Assembly: GCF_038003045.1 (NCBI RefSeq)
Contig: NZ_JBBOOK010000002.1
Span: 682,001 to 746,000, forward strand
Source of the DNA: Sporosarcina sp. FSL W7-1349
GTDB lineage: Bacteria; Bacillota; Bacilli; Bacillales_A; Planococcaceae
Reading direction: 5' to 3'
Length of the DNA stretch: 64,000 bases
In this document: positions 36,429 to 43,996 of the stretch, piece by piece
Layout of the letters: each line of letters starts with the position of its first letter
Numbering within the stretch: position 1 is the stretch's first letter
Translations under genes and position numbers: made by a program
Notes under the pieces: generated by a model
Databases searched by the model: none
What the model was told of the DNA's origin: nothing
Seen by the model: only the letters and a program-made list of their open reading frames with translations

Positions 36429-37154
36429 TCATGCCAGTGCTTTGTTTCGAACATTGTACAAAAAGTGCTCCAGCTGCTCGGATAACCCTTTCGATCCGAA
36501 TTTCACCCTTTTGGCTTCGGGAAAATAGAAGGTGACCCAATCCAAAAAATGCAATATGGATTCACGCCGCTTTACAATATTGCTCACTTGATGATCGGCA
36601 AACCATTTGTCGACCGTGTTATAAATGCCACGGTTGACCCCGTATGTTTCATCACAAAATCGGGCAAATTCGAGATCCGGCATATGAATAATCATTTCGT
36701 GCTTCTTATCTTGCAAGGAAGAAGGATACTGTTTGAGCTTCTTCGTTTTATCTCTCAACTCATTCAGATACTCTTTGGCGGTTGAACAGTCTTTATTGAG
36801 CTGACGAATCATAGTTTTGATTGAGCCGAACTTTTGTTCATTACGTATAAATTGGCAGACCTCCACTTCCAGCATTTCATCATAAATTGTTTTATTGAAA
36901 TCAAAAATATGCACCTCAAATATTTTTTCCCGCATTTCGCTTTCAAATGTGGGCTTTACGCCAACGTTCATCACACCCATAAATTGCTCATCTTGGTATT
37001 TGACAAATACACTATATACGCCATTAAGGGCAGGAAAGTTAGCCTTCGATTGCAAGGACAGATTTGCAGTCGGAAAACCTAATGTCCTTCCCACTTGATT
37101 GCCCCTAATCACCATTCCGGTAAAAGTTGTTTGAATATCTGGTATACGATTCAT
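36429..37154 (-). CDS. Stand-alone riboflavin kinase with an unknown C-terminal domain
   Basis: The product is 241 aa. The start ATG at 37154 is behind a perfect AAGGAGG. Residues about 8-125 are a riboflavin kinase domain: GMVIRGNQVGRTLGFPTANL, NGVYSVFVKY, GVMNVGVKPTF and EVHIFDFNKTIYDEMLEVEVCQFIR. Bacteria normally have this fused behind an FMN adenylyltransferase (RibF), which is absent here. Residues about 130-241 (MPDLEFARFCDETYGVNRGI ... NVRNKALA) match nothing I recognise. Its own sigma-54 promoter suggests it makes extra FMN for the island's oxygenase and reductases. Confidence 0.82.
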   Translation of the reverse strand: MNRIPDIQTTFTGMVIRGNQVGRTLGFPTANLSLQSKANFPALNGVYSVFVKYQDEQFMGVMNVGVKPTFESEMREKIFEVHIFDFNKTIYDEMLEVEVCQFIRNEQKFGSIKTMIRQLNKDCSTAKEYLNELRDKTKKLKQYPSSLQDKKHEMIIHMPDLEFARFCDETYGVNRGIYNTVDKWFADHQVSNIVKRRESILHFLDWVTFYFPEAKRVKFGSKGLSEQLEHFLYNVRNKALA

Positions 37155-37206
37155 GAAATACCTCCTTAGTTGCTTCAGAATTAAGTAGAACCCTCTACCA
37201 AACCCC

Positions 37207-37225
37207 AAGCAACTTTCATACCAAA
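37207..37225 (-). promoter_or_regulatory. Sigma-54 promoter of the riboflavin kinase gene
   Basis: On the minus strand TTTGGTATGAAAGTTGCTT has GG at 37221-37222 and GC at 37209-37210, ten bases apart. It sits 55 bases before the start and may also drive the downstream hbd operon. No clear activator pair is seen upstream, before rpoN. Confidence 0.83.
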
Positions 37226-37426
37226 TATACGTAACAAACAGAAAATATTTAATTATTAGTAGATTTTTCCGAGAAAGGATAGTAAGATTGCTTGCAACAG
37301 AGTTTTCTGCCACGAACTTGTCATAATTCCGCAAGGGAGAGGAAGAAATTCGAATAATTATCGCTCTTTGCTAACAGTTCATGGATTGGGGATAGGTAAA
37401 ACAGTTGAGAAATGAGGGAACGGGAA

Positions 37427-38755
37427 ATGAATTTAAGCATGCAGGTTACAACTCAATTAACACAAACGTTAACAGTCGATTTGATTCAGCATCTTGAGAT
37501 TTTACAGTTTTCAGACTACGAACTGGAAAAGCATATTTATGAGAAAGCAAATGAGAATCCACTCTTAAATGTGATAGAACCCCAGTTGAAACATATGAAT
37601 AATATAGTCGATTTCTCGACCATTCAAAAAAGCAATCCGACGATTCCAAAACAGCAGGACCAATACTTTGACAGGATCCAGACAGCATTACCGCAGAAAG
37701 AGCCTATTGAAAATTTTTTACTCGAACAAATTCCTTTGGATAGTAACTTATGTAAAACCGAAATCAGAGTTATTAAGTACCTCATTCATCATCTGGATGA
37801 AAGATACTTTTTATCTGAGAATATTTTCGACATCGCAAATCAATTGGGCAAAGAAGCGGGACTAGTGGAACGGATGTTGCATCTGCTCCAGACGTTCGAA
37901 CCAATTGGAGTCGGAGCACGAAATATACAGGAATATTTAGTAATCCAAATTAAGAACGATGTAAATGCTCCGCCGCTGGCACAAACATTTGTAGAGCAAC
38001 ATTTGTCTGAAGTTGCAGATCTATCGATCAAGTTTTTAAGCACAACTTATAAAGCCTCCATCCAACAGGTCAAAGAAACGTTGGACTATATACGCAGCCT
38101 AAACCCTCCTTCGATCAACGAACGTGCGGTTGGTCCGACTTATGTAATACCCGATGTGTATGTCAAAAAGGTACATAATGAATGGGTTATAGAATTGAAT
38201 ACCAATTCCCGCTCCAAGATTGAAATTAATGAGGTTTATGCGGATTTGTTAAAAACAAACCCGGAGTATAAAAATTACTATCAAAATTGTTTAAAGGACC
38301 TTATGTTACTCATGCAGGGCATTGAACAAAGGGATAAAACAATCTACAGCTTGACTCGTTTATTGCTCGAATTGCAGCCGAACTTTTTTGAACACGGAAT
38401 GACAGCGCTTACACCAATGCGGCTCAAAGATATGGCAGACGCCCTCGAGCTACACGAATCAACTATTAGTAGGGCTATCCGAGGAAAGTATATTCATACT
38501 CCTCTTGGTATCTTCCCCTTCCGTTCATTGTTTACAAAAGGCCTTACGAATGGCTTCGGGAAAACGGACTCAGTATCTCAGATAAAACAACACATACAAG
38601 AATTGGTATCTAAGGAATATAAAGATTCTCCGTTATCCGATCAGCAATTAACGGAAGGGTTACTCCAAAAAGGGATTCAAATATCGAGAAGGACTGTCAC
38701 AAAATATCGTAAAGAACTAAATATCCCAAATTCTAATAAACGTTTATATTTATAA
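37427..38755 (+). CDS. rpoN: RNA polymerase sigma-54 factor
   Basis: The product is 442 aa; the start at ATG 37427 (after AGGGAACGGGAA) is preferred over ATG 37412. The N-terminal activator-interacting region is glutamine/leucine rich (QVTTQLTQTLTVDLIQHLEIL). The central core-binding region contains LNPPSINERAVGPTYVIPDV. The -12-binding HTH is LKDMADALELHESTISRAIRGKYIHTP, and the C-terminal RpoN box SRRTVTKYRKELNIPNSNKR reads the -24 element. It is divergent from the riboflavin kinase gene. A sigma factor lying inside the regulon it should serve is unusual in Bacillales, where sigL is normally elsewhere. Confidence 0.96.
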   Translation: MNLSMQVTTQLTQTLTVDLIQHLEILQFSDYELEKHIYEKANENPLLNVIEPQLKHMNNIVDFSTIQKSNPTIPKQQDQYFDRIQTALPQKEPIENFLLEQIPLDSNLCKTEIRVIKYLIHHLDERYFLSENIFDIANQLGKEAGLVERMLHLLQTFEPIGVGARNIQEYLVIQIKNDVNAPPLAQTFVEQHLSEVADLSIKFLSTTYKASIQQVKETLDYIRSLNPPSINERAVGPTYVIPDVYVKKVHNEWVIELNTNSRSKIEINEVYADLLKTNPEYKNYYQNCLKDLMLLMQGIEQRDKTIYSLTRLLLELQPNFFEHGMTALTPMRLKDMADALELHESTISRAIRGKYIHTPLGIFPFRSLFTKGLTNGFGKTDSVSQIKQHIQELVSKEYKDSPLSDQQLTEGLLQKGIQISRRTVTKYRKELNIPNSNKRLYL

Positions 38756-38850
38756 ATTGTAATGACCATCCGAGCCTAACGCACAGCTAGTAATAAATTC
38801 ATCATGTAGTAACACACCCAGTATTCCGTACAAAAGCAAATAAAAAATAT

Positions 38851-38898
38851 AACTCCCTCAACGTTAGTTGCTTAATGGCAAGTTGTGTTGAGGGAGTT
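38851..38898 (-). terminator. Terminator between rpoN and the MBL-fold gene
   Basis: A 12-bp perfect stem AACTCCCTCAAC/GTTGAGGGAGTT. On the minus strand it is followed by a T-rich run (ATATTTTTTATTTG), which ends the MBL transcript. It may also stop rpoN from the other side. Confidence 0.82.
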
Positions 38899-38918
38899 CT
38901 TCATTTAATTAACAATGT

Positions 38919-39857
38919 TTATATATGATTTATTTGGAGTGCGATTCCATCCTTATTGTTTATTATTTGCAAACTCCCCTCCTCTAAAAGATAGTTTAAG
39001 TAGCTCAATGTTTGCATAATTTGCGGAGAAGACTTTGTAATATCTTTTTTATAGAGAAACTGAATTATTTGCTCAAACGTATGTGGTTTCTGTATGAGCA
39101 GTTCTTTAAATTGATGAAGCCTCTCTACATGTCTCGTCTCAATGCTTTTGATTAAATCAACAGTATCTTCAATGACGTCGCCATGACCCGATACAGCTAA
39201 TTTACATGGAATATATTTAACTTTTTTCAGCGATCGAAGGTAGTTTTCAAGTGGATTGAATTGAATATTTTCAACTATTAGAAGCGGACTGAAATCTTGA
39301 ATTAGATGATCACTTGCGAATAGCACTTGCCTATTTTGTTCATAGAAGCAAAATTGATCGACTGCGTGACCCGGCGTTGCAATTGCTTGAAATTTTAAGG
39401 AGCCAATCTGGAGAATATCGCCATCTTCAACAGTCTCATCAATCTCAAAGTCATAGGCTTCTTGTTCATTTATAAGCGTTTTCGGAGAATAAGGATACGT
39501 ATAGCCATATCGCATGGCAGTTTCTATCAAACCGACATTTGTAGGATCTGTTTTCATGGTTTTAAGCTTTTCCTTACTTTTCGAGGAAGCGATGATTTTT
39601 GGACCTGCTTTCTGTAACAAAAAGTGACAACAACCGGCGTGATCTGTATGGATATGTGTTAATAAAATATGAGAAATTGGTTTTTCCAATGTTGGCAGGA
39701 ATTCTTCCCAAAATCTTTTAGTTTCATCATTATTTTCGCCTGTATCTATAAGTACATAAGAATTTTCATGCTCTATTAAATAACAATTGACTGCTGCGTT
39801 ATAAACAGAGGGCAATGTTATTTTATAAATAGAGTCCATAATTTCTGTAATCCCCAT
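38919..39857 (-). CDS. Metallo-beta-lactamase-fold hydrolase
   Basis: The product is 312 aa, with GGAGGTGGAG before the start. The metal-binding motif THIHTDHAGC is near residue 67. Further ligands are in IATPGHAVDQFCFY (near 158), FASDHLI (near 180) and the late SGHGD (near 226). A C-terminal helical extension of about 70 residues (HTFEQIIQFLYKKD) resembles the winged-helix tail of LACTB2-like proteins. Substrates in this group include thioesters and lactones. A sigma-54 promoter ties it to the catabolic island, perhaps as an acyl-CoA thioesterase or lactonase. Confidence 0.87.
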   Translation of the reverse strand: MGITEIMDSIYKITLPSVYNAAVNCYLIEHENSYVLIDTGENNDETKRFWEEFLPTLEKPISHILLTHIHTDHAGCCHFLLQKAGPKIIASSKSKEKLKTMKTDPTNVGLIETAMRYGYTYPYSPKTLINEQEAYDFEIDETVEDGDILQIGSLKFQAIATPGHAVDQFCFYEQNRQVLFASDHLIQDFSPLLIVENIQFNPLENYLRSLKKVKYIPCKLAVSGHGDVIEDTVDLIKSIETRHVERLHQFKELLIQKPHTFEQIIQFLYKKDITKSSPQIMQTLSYLNYLLEEGSLQIINNKDGIALQINHI

Positions 39858-39907
39858 ACTCCACCTCCATACAATTTAATAAATTTTTCTATTCTTACCT
39901 AAAATCC

Positions 39908-39926
39908 AAGCAAAATCTATGCCAAT
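39908..39926 (-). promoter_or_regulatory. Sigma-54 promoter of the MBL-fold hydrolase gene
   Basis: On the minus strand ATTGGCATAGATTTTGCTT has GG at 39922-39923 and GC at 39910-39911 with ten bases between. It lies about 50 bases before the start. No clear activator pair is seen upstream. Confidence 0.83.
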
Positions 39927-39979
39927 AAGTCCTATATGTGACACCGACCTGTAACTAGCTCCTTGTTCGCAAAGAGAAT

Positions 39980-41435
39980 TCATAAAAATGACTTGGACAA
40001 CTTCAAATAACAAGCTAAATGAATCTTCAGAATGTCATCGCTGTTATCCAAGTCAATCTGTAACAAATCCTCAATTTTTTTAATGCGTTGGTAAAGAGTG
40101 TTGGGATGAATGTGAAGCTTTTTGGCCGCTTCTCTTGCAGAACGGTTTGTTTTCATATACACAAGAATCGTTCTTTCCAACTCGCTATTCGCTTCATGAG
40201 ATAATGGGAAAAAAACTTCATTGATAAATTGCTCGATTATATGCGGTTGTTGATGCAAAAACAAACGGTTCAAGCCTATGTTTTCATATTGCATTAACTC
40301 AAATCGATTGTGTCCGGACAAGTAGTTTATCGTATCTTCGGCTTCGTCGTAACATTTTCCAACGTTCTCTAATCCTTTATAAACGGCACTGATTCCTCCA
40401 AGGAATGGGGAGTTTTTGCCCTTCACCCATTGTTCTTGTATAGTCGCCAACGTTTCCTGCACTGTATCCAGTGCATCAGGTTCTGGTAATGGAGAAAGGA
40501 TGAATACCCGATTTTGGATCCCAAAGATCATTTTTCCTTGTGAGCGCAATTCTTTTTGTATTTTCAGGACCAGTTGATGTATTTCAATTTCAAGTTGCTG
40601 TAAATCATTGTAGCTGGGGATTTCAATGATGGCCATATACCAATAGGAATTGATATCAACCCCCATCCGGCTTCCAAAGCTTTGTAAATGTTCCGCGATT
40701 CTATGTGAAAGCAATTCCCGAAACTGTTCATATGTTTTTTTATAAAAGTATTCTGTCACGGTCTGCTTTTTTATTAATTCCATGGCAATGATCGAACTTC
40801 CTTGTTCCAATATCATGCGGTCCGATTCAGAAATGACACCATTTGTCGGGATAATGAAACATCCAAGGAAAACACTCCCATTGTGAATGGGAAGCAGATA
40901 ATACGTTTCAAGTGAGGACACGCCCTTCTCCACATATTGGGGTTTCCGGTTGGCCGCGAACATTTTTTTTAATTCTTCCGTCGTAAAATCGGATGCTTGG
41001 CTTGGGTAGGCAAAATAAAACAAATTATCAATGACATTGTAAAAAAAGACGGGCCTGGATATCATCTGATTGAATTCACGAATAATCGTTTCCAGACCCT
41101 TATTCTCCAGTGAGATATTGGTCAGTGCTTCATGGACTTCATACCTTTTTTGAAGCTGGAAGTTCCGTTCTTCCAGCTGCTTGCTCGGCAAATCCTTGCA
41201 GTAACAGGAGGTCATGTTCATCGAACGGTTGTTTTCCACGCCATTGATGGACAGTCATTACACCGATTCTTTTCTCCGCTATCGAAATAGGAACGGCAAT
41301 GAAGGAACTGGGGAAGCCAGGATGTGATGATGTAGTTAAAGATACATAGTTTGTTTCCGATATATTGTTGCGGCGCATTCCCCTTTCAACTTCTTCTTCA
41401 GATTTAAAAAGTCTCCCGATTCCATCTTGAAATAA
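39980..41435 (-). pseudogene. Frameshifted GAF-PucR transcriptional regulator
   Basis: The main frame (39980-41239) encodes the helical linker KQLEERNFQLQKRYEVHEALTNIS, a GGDEF-like CdaR middle region and a PucR-type HTH (NRSAREAAKKLHIHPNTLYQRIKKIEDLL). Its N-terminal GAF half (SSFIAVPISIAEKRIGVMTV and FDEHDLLLLQGFAEQA) is in another frame, 41139-41435. The frames meet at about 41174-41185, where the short linker expected between FAEQA and QLEERN is missing, suggesting a small out-of-frame deletion at a CAGCTGGAA repeat. The GAF part is also cut at about 41435, where an opposing amidohydrolase begins. The C-terminal part might still be translated. Confidence 0.75.
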
Positions 41436-42215
41436 CATGCAGAAGAAACACCTCCAGGTGGCGCGAAAAGCATTGTGGAATCTGGAGTCCTCGATGATTT
41501 GGACGCTGTCTTCGGCACGCATTTAATGCCGAATTTACCGACAGGGGTAATTGGCTACCGAAGCGGTTTCTCCATGGTGGGCAGGACCTACTTCAAGCTG
41601 GCCATCAAAGGCAAGGGAGGCCATGGATCATCCCCGCATCAAGCGAATGACCCGATTGTAGCAGGCGCTTATTTCGTCACCGCAATCCAAACTATTATTA
41701 GTCGTCGATTAAATCCATATGAAATGGGAGTCGTTACAATCGGTTCATTCGACGGAAAAGGAGCATTTAACGTTATCAAGCATAGTGTTGAACTGGAAGG
41801 GGATGTCCGATATATGACGGAAGACAGCCAGAAGATCATTGCCGAGGAAATCCACCGAATTACAAATGGAATTGAATTGGAATTCGACGTCCACTGCGAG
41901 CTCACGTATGTTCCGGATTATCCACCCTTATACAATGATCCGACGGTGACAGCGAAAGTCGTCTCCATTCTAGAACAGGCAAATGATCCGGTCATTCACG
42001 AGATTACGGAGATTCCGATCAATTCCGGCTCTGAAGACTTATCCTATTACACTCAAAAAATACCGGGAACTTTCTATATTATCGGCTGCCAACCGAAAGG
42101 GGTTGTCAAACCGTATCTGAACCACCATCCTAAATTTGATATTGATGAAGAGGCACTACTTGTATCAGCAAAATCCGTAGCTCATGTTGTTTGTGATTAC
42201 TACGGCCATGAGTAA
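41436..42215 (+). pseudogene. M20-family amidohydrolase lacking its N-terminus
   Basis: The frame opens after a TAA at 41433-41435 and is homologous from its first codon: HAEETPPGGAKSIVESGVLDDLDAVFGTHL is the middle of an M20D amidohydrolase (about residue 140 of 390). It continues through GKGGHGSSPHQANDP and INSGSEDLSYYTQKIPGTFYIIGC to a normal end (NHHPKFDIDEEALL). The first third, with the RRHLHRHPE and HACGHDGH metal sites, is absent. A GTG at 41475 could start a shorter product, but it would lack the first metal ligands. The break coincides with the broken regulator on the other strand. Confidence 0.85.
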
Positions 42216-42249
42216 TTTTAATTGAATTGAGGCTGTCTAGATAATTAGA

Positions 42250-42290
42250 AACAGGCTTTAGAAAAGTGTATCAATTTTCTGAAGCCTGTT
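42250..42290. terminator. Hairpin after the truncated amidohydrolase
   Basis: AACAGGCTT-AGAAAA / TTTTCT-AAGCCTGTT forms a long stem with a weak CTTTG tail on the plus strand. A GC-rich fragment at 42305-42385 (AGACTCCGCGGGAAGTGAGCC) resembles part of the dispersed element at 43751-43891. Nothing else is seen in this 240-base gap. Confidence 0.5.
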
Positions 42291-42455
42291 CTTTGTAGGA
42301 TACATCTCGGAAAATCGCCAAAAACGGCGAGACTCCGCGGGAAGTGAGCCCTTTCTGGTGATTTTCCGGGCTTTGGGACAACTCCTTGCCTATTTTTGAA
42401 AAAATGAGTAACTGTCGGTACAATGAAGAAAACCTTCATAGATAGGATGACAGGC

Positions 42456-43160
42456 ATGCGAATCAATAAATTCCTAAGCGAAGCGGGCATCGTTTCCCGC
42501 CGGGGTGCAGACAAGTGGATCGAGGACGGCCGTGTAACTATTAACGGACAGCCGGCCGAACTCGGCAGCCGTGTGGAACCCAGCGATGAAGTTTACGTAG
42601 ATGGGAAACCCGTCCAGACGGAAGAACAACTCGTATATATCGCGTTGAATAAACCCGTCGGCATCACAAGCACGACCGAGCGGCATATTCAAGGCAATGT
42701 CGTCGACTTCATCAACCATCCACTGCGGATTTTCCACATTGGCCGACTCGACAAAGATTCCGAGGGCCTTCTGCTGCTAACGAACGACGGCGATATCGTC
42801 AATGAAATTCTGCGCGAGGAACATGGGCATGAGAAGGAATATATCGTCACCGTGGATCACGCCATCACTTCGGATTTCATTGGGAAAATGGAGTCAGGCG
42901 TCAAAATCCTCGGCACGACGACCAAACCTTGCAAAGTGAAAAAACTCGGCCCCCGCACGTTTAATATTACGCTGACGCAAGGACTCAACCGCCAAATCCG
43001 CCGCATGTGCGCCGCGCTCGGCTACCATGTGCAAAAACTGAAGCGAACCCGCATTCTTAATATCCATCTCGGCGACTTACCTGTTGGCCAATGGCGTGAC
43101 TTGACGGACGCGGAATTGGAAACGATGTTCAAGATGTTGAATTATGCACCGAAACGATAG
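42456..43160 (+). CDS. rluF: 23S rRNA pseudouridine synthase, RluF-like
   Basis: The product is 234 aa. ATG 42456 is nine bases after AGG in GATAGGATGACAGGC and matches the family start [11 protein letters not shown]. An S4 RNA-binding domain (residues about 1-60) is followed by the catalytic domain with Asp in [19 protein letters not shown] (near 100) and [18 protein letters not shown] (near 185). RluF modifies U2604, and RluF/RluB-type proteins can also act on tRNA or 16S sites. It is monocistronic with its own terminator. Confidence 0.9.
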   Translation: MRINKFLSEAGIVSRRGADKWIEDGRVTINGQPAELGSRVEPSDEVYVDGKPVQTEEQLVYIALNKPVGITSTTERHIQGNVVDFINHPLRIFHIGRLDKDSEGLLLLTNDGDIVNEILREEHGHEKEYIVTVDHAITSDFIGKMESGVKILGTTTKPCKVKKLGPRTFNITLTQGLNRQIRRMCAALGYHVQKLKRTRILNIHLGDLPVGQWRDLTDAELETMFKMLNYAPKR

Positions 43161-43169
43161 CACATCAAG

Positions 43170-43203
43170 TGACCTGCCCCGATAGTGGGGTGGGTCATTC
43201 TTA
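43170..43203 (+). terminator. Terminator of the rluF-like gene
   Basis: TGACCTGCCCC / GGGGTGGGTCA stem with a short GATAGT loop and a TTCTTATTT tail, ten bases beyond the stop. Confidence 0.8.
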
Positions 43204-43210
43204 TTTATGG

Positions 43211-43688
43211 AACTGTGAGAGCTTAGCCTGAAACTGTCAGGGCCCAGTCCCAAACTGTATGGGCGCGAAGAAACTCTCAGGGCTATTTTGCCAGCTGTAA
43301 GGGCAATCCTACGAACTGTCAGACCCCGGTCCCAAACTATAAGGACGCGAAAAAACTCTCAGGGCTATTTCGCCAGCTGTAAGGACAATTCGTTGAACTG
43401 TCAGGGCTCAGCGTCAAACTGTAAGGGCACGGGGGGAACTCTCATGGCTATTCCGCTAACTGTAAGGGCAATATCACGAACTGTGAGGGCCCAGCTTCAA
43501 ACTGTAAGGGCGCGGAGAAACTCTCAGGGCTATTCCACCAACTGTAAGGGCAATCCTACGAACTGTCAGACCCCGGTCCCAAACTATAAGGACGCGGGAA
43601 AACTCTCAGTGCTATTTCGCCAGCTGTTAGGGCAACCCCGCGAACTTTCAGAGCTCAGTCCCAAACTGGCTACGAAAAATTCTCAGAA
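43211..43688. repeat. Intergenic array of ~20.5-bp repeats in 82-bp higher-order units
   Basis: About 23 degenerate units begin with AACTGT(C/A)AGGGC and have an 8-9 base variable spacer. A higher-order period of 82 bp is visible: the variant AACTCTCAGGGC recurs at about 43272, 43354, 43436, 43519 and 43600, so four units form one block repeated about five times. It lies between the rluF-like gene terminator and mgtE. Open frames across it are by-products of the repeat. Confidence 0.9.
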
Positions 43689-43750
43689 AACCGGGAAACC
43701 GGCAAGTCAATGCTGAAACTATATAGAACGAACAAATGATTTGTAATGGG

Positions 43751-43891
43751 TGGCTCCAGTTGCTTGTAGTGAAAGGCGGCGACTCCAGCGGGAACAGCAC
43801 GAGCTGAAAGCCCCGCAGGAGCGCAGCGACGAGGAGATTGAAGCCGTGCCCGCGGAAAGCGTCCGCCTGGAACGGTAAGCAACGGTTGGCT
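43751..43891. repeat. Dispersed GC-rich palindromic intergenic element
   Basis: The core GGCGGCGACTCCAGCGGGAA ... GCCCGCGGAAAGCGTCCGCC is an imperfect inverted repeat, and the outer GTTGCTT/AAGCAAC at 43759-43765 and 43877-43883 also pair. It resembles a family of about 130-bp elements I know from many Bacillaceae intergenic regions (GACTCC-GCGGGAA ... CCCGCGGAAAGCG). It has no coding capacity and is probably a folded RNA or miniature element. It precedes mgtE by about 100 bases. Confidence 0.65.
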
Positions 43892-43996
43892 GGTAGTGTC
43901 CACTTCTTTAGTACGTTTTATATAGTTTCCTTCCTGCACATTTAGGGGAATAGGAGAGAGAGTCACCATTTTGAATAGTTGAGTGAGGTGGATGCA

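Noticed and set aside
37262..37320. Another sigma-54 promoter (TTGC ... TGCCAC) near rpoN
   Set aside because: The GG to GC distance is 14 bases instead of 10, so it does not fit the -24/-12 rule.
43288..43716. 142-codon plus-strand open frame rich in TVRA/NCKG repeats
   Set aside because: It is a by-product of the 20.5-bp intergenic array; composition follows the DNA repeat and no ribosome site precedes it.
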